DNA of 5,467 bases from Rhodospirillales bacterium. GTDB lineage: Bacteria; Pseudomonadota; Alphaproteobacteria; Acetobacterales; Acetobacteraceae. Position 1 is the first letter of the stretch. Every line of letters starts with the position of its first letter. The notes beneath the pieces were generated by a model. That model was not told where the DNA came from, made no database searches, and saw only the letters and a list, made by a program, of their open reading frames with translations. Positions 1 to 5,467 of the stretch are shown here, piece by piece. The position numbers and the translations under genes were made by a program. The stretch is taken from positions 1 through 5,467 of the forward strand of contig CAHJXG010000199.1 of the NCBI GenBank assembly GCA_903644035.1. Reading direction: 5' to 3'.

Positions 1-626
1 CGTTGCAGGCTGATCAGCCGGACGCCGGGCGGCTGTCCCAGCGGCGCCAGGCTCTGCAGCGGCACGGAGCGCCCCGGGTCCCAGCCGCCCGCCTGCCAGC
101 ACAGCCCCACCAACAGGCCCTTGGCCGGCCGGGGCAGCGGATCGGCGGAGAGGTAGGGGGTGCCCTGCGGGGCCAGCCGCAGCGCGTGGGCGAGTTCCAT
201 GATCTCGATGTCGCACTCCGACGCAGGGGCCGGCGCGTCCGGGCGGAAGGGAAGCAGCCGGTCATGGCCGGGCAGGCGGTCCAGCAGCGGCATCAGCTCC
301 GGCTGCGCCTCCAGCGTCACGTGCGCGGCGCGACGCCGGAGCGCTGGCAGGTAGCGGCAGAACTGCAGCGTGTCGCCGAGGCCGTGGTAGCAGCGGACCA
401 GCACCCGGCGCCCCTCCAGGCCCCGCCCGTCCCACACCCAGCGCAGGTGGTAGGGCAGGGCGGGATCGTCCCGCGTCGCCGGGTCCCGCGCCGCGAGCAC
501 GGCGTCGCTGACCGCCCAGGCGGCGTCGAAGGCGCCCGCCCGCATGGCCTGGTCCCACCGGGCGCCGGCGTCGGGGTTCTCGGATCGTTGCTCGTTTCGC
601 CGTTGAGTGAGAGAGGGATGGGGCAT
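1..626 (-). CDS. Glycosyltransferase-like protein (GT9/TPR-associated type), C-terminus cut by window edge
   Basis: About 208 residues are visible from an ATG at 626-624, and the frame stays open to the left edge, so the C-terminal part is missing. The best marker is C-Y-H-G-L-G-D-T-L-Q-F-C-R-Y-L-P at residues 79-94. It matches the G-x-G-D-x-x-Q-F-x-R-Y signature of the glycosyltransferase domain often found behind tetratricopeptide repeats in alphaproteobacteria. Further family-like pieces are an E-x-Q-P-E-L strand (106-111), P-Y-L-S-A (157-161) and V-G-L-C-W-Q-A-G-G (173-181), followed by R-S-V-P-L (186-190), the start of the second Rossmann-like half. Residues 28-46 look like one helical TPR-like hairpin, but a full TPR array is absent. 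The substrate is unknown; a role in transferring sugar to a surface glycan or protein is inferred from the family. No good ribosome binding site precedes 626, and an in-frame ATG at 545 (residue 28) is an alternative start. The gene is divergent from nhaA. Confidence 0.72.
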   Translation of the reverse strand, partial: MPHPSLTQRRNEQRSENPDAGARWDQAMRAGAFDAAWAVSDAVLAARDPATRDDPALPYHLRWVWDGRGLEGRRVLVRCYHGLGDTLQFCRYLPALRRRAAHVTLEAQPELMPLLDRLPGHDRLLPFRPDAPAPASECDIEIMELAHALRLAPQGTPYLSADPLPRPAKGLLVGLCWQAGGWDPGRSVPLQSLAPLGQPPGVRLISLQ

Positions 627-659
627 AACAGAACCATGAGGCCACGGCGCAGACCCGAA

Positions 660-716
660 GCAACGTAGCAGAAGCGCGCGCGTTGCCCGGGGCGGGACCG
701 GCGACCGGGAACAACG
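660..716 (+). promoter_or_regulatory. Possible alternative-pairing leader hairpins upstream of nhaA
   Basis: Two inverted repeats share one arm. GCAACG (660-665) can pair with CGTTGC (681-686). Alternatively CGTTGCCCGG (681-690) can pair with CCGGG (705-709) plus CAACG (712-716), leaving a two-base AA bulge and a 14-base loop. The two pairings exclude each other, and the second ends 13 bases before the nhaA ATG, next to its weak CTGGGG ribosome binding site (718-723). This would matter only if the transcript starts left of 660, which cannot be told here. In DNA this GC-rich, short repeats also arise by chance, so this is a candidate only. Confidence 0.2.
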
Positions 717-729
717 ACTGGGGCCATCC

Positions 730-1941
730 ATGCAGCACCTGTTCATCACGCACGCCGCCCGGCGGCAAGTGGCGGCTTTGGTCGCGTTCATGCGTTCGGA
801 GAGCGCGGGCGGCCTCGTGCTGATCGTCTCCGCCTTGGTGGCGCTCGGCTGGGCCAACTCCGCGGCGGCCCCGGCCTACCACGCCCTGCTGCAATATCCG
901 CTCGGCGCGGGCGAGCTGGCGAAGCCCGTGCATATCTGGATCAACGACGGGCTGATGGCGCTGTTCTTCCTGCTGGTCGGGCTGGAGCTGCGGCGCGAGA
1001 TCACCCAGGGCGAGCTGGCGTCGCCCGCCCGGCTGGCGGCGCCGGGTTTGGCGGCCCTGGGCGGCATGGTCGTGCCCGCGTTCATCACCGTGGCGCTGAA
1101 CTGGGGCGACGGGACGGCTCTGCGCGGCTGGGCGGTGCCGGTGGCGACCGACATCGCCTTCGCGCTGGCGGTGCTGAGCGTGCTGGGCAGCCGGGTGCCG
1201 CTGGCGCTCAAGGTGTTCCTGACGGCGTTGGCGATCATCGACGATGTCGGCGCCATCCTGGTGATCGCGGTGTTCTACACGCAGGGGCTGGACCTCGCGG
1301 CTCTGAGCCTGGCGGCGCTGGTGTGGCTGGGGTTGCTGGGGCTGAACCGCGCGGGCGTGCGGCGGCTGTGGCCCTACATGCTCGGCGGCGCCGCGCTCTG
1401 GGCGCTGGTGTTCCACTCCGGCGTGCACGCGACGCTGGCCGGCGTGGCGCTGGCCTTCGTGGTGCCGATGCGGGCGAGGCCCGGGGAGGACCAGGCACCG
1501 GCCGAGCGGCTGGAGCATAGGCTTGGCCTGTGGGTCGCCTACGGCATCCTGCCGCTGTTCGGCCTCGCGAACGCCGGGCTGGCCTTCGGCACGCTGCCGC
1601 CGGGCGCGCTGTGGGACCGGCTGGCGATCGGCACGGCGCTGGGCCTGTTCGTCGGCAAGCAGGTCGGCGTGTTCGGCGCGGTGCTGCTGGCCGCGCGCCT
1701 CGGCCTGGCCCGGCTGCCGGAGGGCGTCACGCGGACGCAGCTTTACGGCGGCGCCGTGCTGTGCGGCATCGGCTTCACCATGAGCCTGTTCATCGGCGAC
1801 CTCGCCTTCCGGCAGACGCCGCGGGGGGACGAGGTGAAGCTCGCGGTGTTCGTGGGGTCGCTGGCGTCTGCGGCGCTGGGGCTGCTGGTATTGCGTTTGG
1901 CGGCGCAGGCGAAGGTGGCGGAGCGGGTGTTGGCTGAGTAG
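730..1941 (+). CDS. nhaA: Na+/H+ antiporter NhaA
   Basis: A complete 403-residue inner-membrane antiporter of the NhaA family, which exchanges cytoplasmic Na+ (or Li+) for external H+ and serves salt and alkaline pH homeostasis. Visible signatures are S-E-S-A-G-G (23-28) before the first helix, F-F-L-L-V-G-L-E-L-R-R-E (79-90), V-A-T-D-I-A-F-A-L (138-146), A-I-I-D-D-V-G-A-I-L (168-177), S-G-V-H-A-T-L-A-G-V (230-239) and C-G-I-G-F-T-M-S-L-F-I (345-355). Asp141, Asp171, Asp172 and Lys310 correspond to E. coli Asp133, Asp163, Asp164 and Lys300, so the transporter looks functional. Length is close to the usual 390 or so. The N-terminus is about 14 residues longer than in E. coli; Met21 is an alternative start, but neither start has a strong ribosome binding site (CTGGGG lies 6 bases before 730). 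No nhaR-like regulator is adjacent. Base composition matches the high-GC host. Confidence 0.96.
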   Translation: MQHLFITHAARRQVAALVAFMRSESAGGLVLIVSALVALGWANSAAAPAYHALLQYPLGAGELAKPVHIWINDGLMALFFLLVGLELRREITQGELASPARLAAPGLAALGGMVVPAFITVALNWGDGTALRGWAVPVATDIAFALAVLSVLGSRVPLALKVFLTALAIIDDVGAILVIAVFYTQGLDLAALSLAALVWLGLLGLNRAGVRRLWPYMLGGAALWALVFHSGVHATLAGVALAFVVPMRARPGEDQAPAERLEHRLGLWVAYGILPLFGLANAGLAFGTLPPGALWDRLAIGTALGLFVGKQVGVFGAVLLAARLGLARLPEGVTRTQLYGGAVLCGIGFTMSLFIGDLAFRQTPRGDEVKLAVFVGSLASAALGLLVLRLAAQAKVAERVLAE

Positions 1942-1986
1942 GCACAGGCCCCCGGTCTCTACTCTCCGCCTTGCTGAACGGCCATT

Positions 1987-2014
1987 CGTGGTGGATCGCA
2001 GGTCACCAACCACG
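1987..2014 (+). terminator. Weak hairpin downstream of nhaA
   Basis: CGTGGT (1987-1992) can pair with ACCACG (2009-2014) around a 16-base loop, or TGGTG (1989-1993) with CACCA (2004-2008) around 10 bases. No T-run follows, so this is a poor intrinsic terminator. It is noted only because it is the sole inverted repeat seen behind the nhaA stop. Confidence 0.15.
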
Positions 2015-2146
2015 CCTTGGTCCGTTGCTGTGCCAATTCATACGCTTCAGTCATAAGTGAATGCCGATAAAAGCAGCTAGTCGGGGCTTCATGCGGCGCC
2101 TACTCCTGATGGCGAGTGCTGATCATCACAGGACGCAGTAAGTCGT

Positions 2147-2150
2147 GGAG
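2147..2150 (+). promoter_or_regulatory. Ribosome binding site that sets the SDR start
   Basis: GGAG lies 7 bases before the ATG at 2158. This, together with the fact that the Rossmann beta strand begins right after that ATG (M-K-D-V-I-V-V-V-G), favours 2158 over the in-frame GTG at 2116, which would add 14 residues unlike any SDR N-terminus. Confidence 0.7.
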
Positions 2151-2157
2151 AACTGAC

Positions 2158-2985
2158 ATGAAGGATGTGATCGTCGTCGTCGGAGCCGGATCAATTGGCT
2201 TAGCAATCGCCCGGCGCATCAGCGCAGGCAAGCATGTTTTGCTGGCAGACATACGCCAGGAGACTGCCGATGCGGCAGCAAAGACTTTAAGCGATGCCGG
2301 CTATGATGTGACCACCGCAACGGTCGATGTGTCATCGCGTGTTTCGGTGCATGCTCTCGCTGAGGCGGCGACAGCCATCGGCGGGGTGTCCGGCGTTATC
2401 CACGCCGCCGGTGTCTCCCCTTCCCAGGCCTCGCCGGAGACGATCCTCAAGGTTGATCTATATGGAACCGCGCTCGTGCTGGAAGAATTCGGCAGCATCA
2501 TAGCGCGCGGGGGCGCCGGTGTCGTGATTGCATCGCAGTCCGGGCACCGCCTGCCGCCGCTTTCAGCCGAGCAGAACGCGCTGCTTGCGACAACGCCGGT
2601 TGAAGAGCTGCTTGATCTTCCGATGCTGCATCCCGACCAGGTGAGGGACTCGCTCCACGCTTACCAGCTCTCAAAGCGCGGAAATTCGCTGCGGGTGATG
2701 GCCGAGGCCGTGCGTTGGGGAAAGCGTGGAGCGCGGGTCAATACAATCAGTCCCGGGATTATCATGACCCCGCTTGCAAACGATGAGCTGAGGGGGCCAC
2801 GCGGCGCGGGCTACCGGCGCATGATGGAGGTGTCTGCGGCTGGACGAGCTGGCACGCCGGACGAGGTGGGGACCGTTGGCGCACTCCTCATGGGTCCCGA
2901 CGGCGCGTTTATCACGGGCAGCGATTTCCTCATGGATGGCGGGGTCACGTCAGCCTATTGGTTCGGCGAACTCGCTCCGAAGTGA
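2158..2985 (+). CDS. SDR family oxidoreductase, atypical cofactor loop and long active-site insertion
   Basis: A 275-residue cytoplasmic short-chain dehydrogenase/reductase, predicted to interconvert an alcohol and a ketone; the substrate is unknown. The Rossmann fold opens with V-G-A-G-S-I-G (8-14), a G-x-G-x-x-G loop one residue shorter than the usual T-G-x-x-x-G-x-G. Asp31 at the end of beta-2 suggests NAD(H) rather than NADP(H). Other landmarks are V-D-V (56-58), H-A-A-G (82-85, in place of N-N-A-G), catalytic Ser126, Y-Q-L-S-K with Tyr169 and Lys173, S-P-G (198-200), and a C-terminal F-L-M-D-G-G (257-262). Ser126 and Tyr169 are 43 residues apart, where classical members have about 13, so some 30 residues are inserted between them. 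I recall a recognisable subgroup of uncharacterised SDRs sharing these traits. The gene has lower GC than its neighbours and uses codons rare in nhaA (TTA, ATA), which points to acquisition by transfer. It stands alone, without a linked regulator. Confidence 0.92.
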   Translation: MKDVIVVVGAGSIGLAIARRISAGKHVLLADIRQETADAAAKTLSDAGYDVTTATVDVSSRVSVHALAEAATAIGGVSGVIHAAGVSPSQASPETILKVDLYGTALVLEEFGSIIARGGAGVVIASQSGHRLPPLSAEQNALLATTPVEELLDLPMLHPDQVRDSLHAYQLSKRGNSLRVMAEAVRWGKRGARVNTISPGIIMTPLANDELRGPRGAGYRRMMEVSAAGRAGTPDEVGTVGALLMGPDGAFITGSDFLMDGGVTSAYWFGELAPK

Positions 2986-3000
2986 CAAACGGTTGCACGG

Positions 3001-3018
3001 CACGGCAAAGAGGCCGTG
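3001..3018 (+). terminator. Candidate intrinsic terminator of the SDR gene
   Basis: CACGGC (3001-3006) and GCCGTG (3013-3018) form a perfect 6-bp stem around a 6-base AAAGAG loop, 15 bases after the SDR stop. It is followed by ACTTTG, only a weak T-tract. Position and stem favour a terminator; the poor T-run lowers confidence. Confidence 0.4.
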
Positions 3019-3070
3019 ACTTTGATGTCTGCTCAGGGTCGCGCGCGATCAATCACGACGGCCGTTGCCA

Positions 3071-3355
3071 TCAAATAAACTGCCCCCGCAAGAACCCCAA
3101 AGCCGGCAGCGGCTTCCAAGCCCGCGGCAAATCGGCCGGGCGGATCGGCGCCACGCTGTAGCACGGCGCCGGCTGGCGGCAGGATTGCAGCAGGCTGGCG
3201 TAGGCGCGGATCTGCTGCTCCCGCCAGGTCCGGTCCGCCAGGGCGCGCTCGCGGCTGGGAAAGATCTCGGCCACGCGGGTGGTGCGGCCGACCGAGGCCA
3301 TCACCGCCCACAGCGTGTCGTCCTTGCGGTGCTTGAACTCGATCACCGCGCTCAT
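3071..3355 (-). CDS. Small hypothetical protein, 94 residues
   Basis: I do not recognise a named family. The reading is supported by a clear ribosome binding site (GGAG on the minus strand at 3365-3362, 6 bases before the ATG at 3355), by position 48 bases downstream of the hydantoinase stop on the same strand, and by protein-like composition. The N-terminal half reads as a small soluble alpha/beta protein: a strand with M-S-A-V-I-E-F-K-H-R-K, then T-L-W-A-V-M-A-S-V-G-R, then a charged helix rich in Arg and Ala (about residues 35-55). The C-terminal third is Pro-rich with two Cys (residues 59 and 65), and there is no signal peptide or membrane helix. It is probably co-transcribed with the upstream pair. 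Its 3' end lies at the border of the low-GC segment, so the last residues may not be the ancestral C-terminus. A frame-shifted overlap at 3033-3311 looks like a shadow. Confidence 0.6.
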   Translation of the reverse strand: MSAVIEFKHRKDDTLWAVMASVGRTTRVAEIFPSRERALADRTWREQQIRAYASLLQSCRQPAPCYSVAPIRPADLPRAWKPLPALGFLRGQFI

Positions 3356-3403
3356 GCAGGACTCCGTGTTGCAGCCATCATCGTCATATTGGCCAGCCCA
3401 GCG

Positions 3404-4852
3404 TCAGGAACAAGCCGCGGCGGGGTCGAAGCCGTGGGCCAGCACGCCGCGCGGCGCGATCATGTCATAGGGTCCGACCGGGAGGTACTGGCCGCTGCCG
3501 GGCTGGGCCGTGACGCGCCCGTCCTGCATCACGACCTCGCCCCGGCGCACCGTCGCCACCGGCCAGCCGGTGACGGCCAGGCCCTCATAGGGCGTGTAGT
3601 CGATGACGTGCTGCATCAGCGCGTTGGTGAGGGTGGTGCGCCGTGCCGGGTCCCACAGCACGAGGTCCGCGTCGGCGCCGGGCATGACGCTGCCCTTCCG
3701 GGGATGCAGGCCGAACAGGCGCGCCGGCTGCGTCGCGGTCAGGCGCACGAAGTCGCTGAGGCCGATCCGACCCGTGGCCACGCCCTCGCTCCACAGGATC
3801 GGCAGGCGCGACGCCAGGCCCGGCACGCCGTTCGGGATGTCGCGGAAGCTCGCGTCCGCGCCGTTCACCCGCTTGCCCCGCGGGCCGTCATAGCTCCAGC
3901 CGCTGTGGTCGCTGCTGACGACATCGAGCGTGCCCAACCGGATCGCCTCCCACAGCCCGGCGGTCGCGGCGGCGTCGCGCGGGGCCGGGCTGCACATGAA
4001 CTTGGCGCCCTCGAACCCCGGGCGGTCCATGTCGGCGGCGGACAGCACGAAGTACTGCGGGCAGGTCTCCCCCCAGACCCGCACGCCGCGGAGGCGGGCG
4101 CGGGCGATCTCGTCGGCCGCCTCCGGGCAGGACACGTGGAACACTTGGATCGGCTGGTCCACCAGCTCCGCCAGCGCGATGGCGCGGTGCGTCGCCTCCC
4201 GCTCCAGGACGGGCGGGCGGGACCAGGCGTGGTACTGGGGCGCGGTGAGACCCGCGGCCAGCAGCGCCTCGGTCATCCAGCCGATGGCGTCGTAGTTCTC
4301 GCAATGCACCGTCACCAGCGCGCCGTGGCGCCGCGCGGCAGCCAGCACGCGGAGGTATTGCCGGTCGTCGAGCCGCAACGGGTCGTAGGTCAGGAACGCC
4401 TTGAGGCTCCGCACCCCGCTGGCGATGATGCCGGGCAGCTCATTCAGCACGGCGTCGGTCGGGTCGGTGACGATCTGGTGGAAGGCGTAGTCCACCATCG
4501 CCTGCCCGGCCCGTCGCCGGTACTCCGCCAGCGACGGCCCGATGGCCCGGCCCTTGAACTGGGTGGAGAAGCTGACGACGCTCGTGGTCCCGCCGGCCAG
4601 CGCGCTGCGGCTGCCGGTTTCCCAGGTCTCCTCGTCGGCGCCGCCATCGGCCTGGAGCTGCTCGATGTGGCAATGCGTGTCGACGCCGCCGGGCAGGACC
4701 AGCAGCCCGCCGGCGTCCAGCACCCGGGCGCCGGCGAGGCTGGCGCCCACGGCCGCGATGCGCCCGCCGCTGATGCCGACATCGGCGCGGAACTGCTCGG
4801 CTGCGGTCACCACCGTGCCGCCGCGGATCACCAGGTCGAAGTCGTCGGTCAT
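3404..4852 (-). CDS. Dihydropyrimidinase/D-hydantoinase-like amidohydrolase
   Basis: A complete 482-residue cyclic amidohydrolase of the dihydropyrimidinase/hydantoinase family (hydA/hyuA type). The family hydrolyses the ring amide of dihydropyrimidines, hydantoins or related cyclic imides with a dinuclear zinc centre in a TIM barrel. All metal ligands are visible: His60 and His62 in D-T-H-C-H-I, Lys151 (the carboxylated lysine, in L-K-A-F-L-T-Y-D), His183 (V-T-V-H-C-E-N), His239 (F-H-V-S-C) and Asp315 (S-S-D-H-S). Tyr156, Ser288 (C-S-P) and Asn341 (I-P-N-G) fit the known substrate-contact positions. The H-C-H-I-E-Q metal motif marks a subgroup distinct from textbook D-hydantoinases, so the substrate should not be assumed. 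The ATG at 4852 overlaps the upstream CoA-transferase stop as ATGA and has GGGGGA (4864-4859) 6 bases before it, implying translational coupling. Length is normal for the family. Confidence 0.93.
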   Translation of the reverse strand: MTDDFDLVIRGGTVVTAAEQFRADVGISGGRIAAVGASLAGARVLDAGGLLVLPGGVDTHCHIEQLQADGGADEETWETGSRSALAGGTTSVVSFSTQFKGRAIGPSLAEYRRRAGQAMVDYAFHQIVTDPTDAVLNELPGIIASGVRSLKAFLTYDPLRLDDRQYLRVLAAARRHGALVTVHCENYDAIGWMTEALLAAGLTAPQYHAWSRPPVLEREATHRAIALAELVDQPIQVFHVSCPEAADEIARARLRGVRVWGETCPQYFVLSAADMDRPGFEGAKFMCSPAPRDAAATAGLWEAIRLGTLDVVSSDHSGWSYDGPRGKRVNGADASFRDIPNGVPGLASRLPILWSEGVATGRIGLSDFVRLTATQPARLFGLHPRKGSVMPGADADLVLWDPARRTTLTNALMQHVIDYTPYEGLAVTGWPVATVRRGEVVMQDGRVTAQPGSGQYLPVGPYDMIAPRGVLAHGFDPAAACS

Positions 4853-5467
4853 GCGCGGTCCCCCATGAATTCATCGCGGATGGCGGCGGAGTGCTCGCCG
4901 ATGCCCGGCACCGGGCCAAGCGCGGGCGCCTGCCCATCCTGGATCACCGGCGGCGCCACGAGCTGCACGGAACCGCCGGGCGTCCGCACCGCCGTGCGGC
5001 GCAGGGCAGGGTGCCGCGCCAGCGCCGGCACGTCGTTCACGAAGCCATAGGCGACGTTGGCCGCGCGCAGCCGCGCCGCGGCGGCATCGCGGGACAGGCG
5101 CAGGACCGCCGCGGCGACATGCCCGTCCACCTTGGGCCGGTTGGCGACGCGGGCGTTGTTGCTGTCGAATCCGGGCGCGCTGGCGAGGTCAGGCTCGCCC
5201 AGGAAGCCGGCGCAGAAACCGGCCCACTCCCGCTCGTTCTGGATGGAGATGAGGACCAGCGCCCCGTCGCCCGTCGCGAACGCGCCGTAGGGGCAGATGG
5301 ACGGGTGCGCCAGGCCCAGGCGGGCGGGGACGCGGCCCGTGCCCTCGGTGTAGAGCAGCGGCACGTTCATCCAGTCCGCCATGCCGTCGAACAGGCTGCA
5401 GGCCAGGCCGCGGCCCCGCCCGGTGACGCCGCGGTCGATCAGGGCTTCCAGCACCGCCGCATGGGCC
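4849..5467 (-). CDS. CaiB/BaiF class III CoA-transferase, N-terminal half beyond window
   Basis: The last 205 residues and TGA stop (4851-4849) of a class III acyl-CoA transferase; the start lies right of the window. Family members are usually about 400 residues, so roughly half is seen. Recognisable parts are the T-G-R-G-R-G-L segment leading to S-L-F-D-G-M-A-D-W-M (24-33 of the visible part), then C-P-Y-G-A-F-A-T-G-D-G, I-S-I-Q-N-E-R-E-W-A-G-F-C and N-A-R-V-A-N-R. These are typical of the branch that includes succinyl-CoA:dicarboxylate/hydroxyacid transferases. The catalytic Asp of the family lies in the N-terminal part and cannot be checked. The enzyme would move CoA between two carboxylic acids in the cytoplasm; the acids are unknown. 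It is followed by the hydantoinase-like gene with a 4-base ATGA overlap, which suggests one operon and a shared pathway. An in-frame GTG at 5454 is not the start, because family sequence continues upstream of it. Confidence 0.9.
   Translation of the reverse strand, partial: AHAAVLEALIDRGVTGRGRGLACSLFDGMADWMNVPLLYTEGTGRVPARLGLAHPSICPYGAFATGDGALVLISIQNEREWAGFCAGFLGEPDLASAPGFDSNNARVANRPKVDGHVAAAVLRLSRDAAAARLRAANVAYGFVNDVPALARHPALRRTAVRTPGGSVQLVAPPVIQDGQAPALGPVPGIGEHSAAIRDEFMGDRA

Larger units (their letters stand above)
1942..2157. other. Intergenic region at the left edge of the low-GC segment
   Basis: No gene is supported in these 216 bases. The sequence shifts here from the very high GC of nhaA to a more AT-rich composition that continues through the SDR gene. 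The SDR frame is open from a GTG at 2116, but nothing protein-like precedes the ATG at 2158. A promoter for the SDR presumably lies here. TTGGTC (2017-2022) and TACGCT (2041-2046) with an 18-base spacer are the nearest fit to a sigma-70 site, but the match is poor and I do not call it. No transposon end or direct repeat was recognised by eye. Confidence 0.5.

Noticed and set aside
3..668. 221-codon plus-strand open frame at the left edge
   Set aside because: It is antisense to the glycosyltransferase-like frame, which carries family motifs; its composition is again Arg/Gln/Pro/Gly-rich and unlike a real protein.
262..2013. 583-codon open frame on the minus strand antisense to nhaA
   Set aside because: It covers nhaA, whose family identity is certain, and its translation is a low-complexity run of Arg, Gln, His and Pro typical of antisense frames in high-GC DNA.
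2116..2157. Upstream GTG start for the SDR adding 14 residues
   Set aside because: GGAG is correctly spaced before ATG 2158, and the Rossmann strand begins directly after it.
3039..3048. Perfect 10-base palindrome TCGCGCGCGA
   Set aside because: It is alternating CG with no loop for a hairpin and no second copy seen; such palindromes are expected by chance in GC-rich DNA.
2958..3161. 67-codon plus-strand open frame overlapping the SDR 3' end
   Set aside because: It has no ribosome binding site, overlaps the SDR and the small minus-strand gene, and contains no recognisable sequence.
3033..3311. 92-codon minus-strand frame overlapping the small hypothetical gene
   Set aside because: The alternative frame (3071-3355) has the ribosome binding site and better amino-acid composition; this one is Gly/Pro/Arg-rich and appears to be its shadow.
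3065..5050. 661-codon open frame on the plus strand antisense to the hydantoinase and CoA-transferase
   Set aside because: The minus-strand genes have full catalytic motifs, and the plus-strand translation is rich in Arg, Gly, Ala and His with no recognisable domain.

Overview
The window is very GC-rich for most of its length, with strong G/C third-position bias and long spurious antisense ORFs. This fits a high-GC alphaproteobacterium. The style of the first gene and of the CoA-transferase/hydantoinase pair is reminiscent of Acetobacteraceae such as Roseomonas, but that placement is inference from protein resemblance, not a database result.

Layout. (1) Positions 1-626, minus strand: the N-terminal part of a glycosyltransferase-like protein (GT9/TPR-associated type) that runs off the left edge. 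(2) Positions 627-729: a 103-base divergent intergenic region holding two mutually exclusive inverted repeats just upstream of nhaA. (3) Positions 730-1941, plus strand: a complete nhaA-type Na+/H+ antiporter with its ion-binding aspartates and lysine intact. (4) Positions 1942-3070: a segment of clearly lower GC (53-58% in two hand-counted SDR lines, against 83% in one nhaA line). It carries one complete short-chain dehydrogenase/reductase (SDR) gene at 2158-2985 with its own ribosome binding site and a candidate terminator. It looks like recently acquired DNA. (5) Positions 3071-5467, minus strand: a three-gene run read right to left. It comprises a class III (CaiB/BaiF) CoA-transferase entering from the right edge, a dihydropyrimidinase/hydantoinase-like amidohydrolase overlapping it by ATGA, and, 48 bases further on, a 94-codon hypothetical gene with a good ribosome binding site.

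How the genes fit together. The CoA-transferase and the cyclic amidohydrolase are translationally coupled and probably serve one catabolic route: opening of a cyclic amide or imide and CoA activation of an acid. The actual substrate cannot be read from the sequence. NhaA and the SDR have no evident functional link to that operon. No RNA gene, CRISPR array, transposase or phage gene was seen. I found no convincing new multi-gene system. The most unusual items are the low-GC SDR insert, that SDR's altered cofactor loop and long active-site insertion, and the possible alternative-pairing leader of nhaA.
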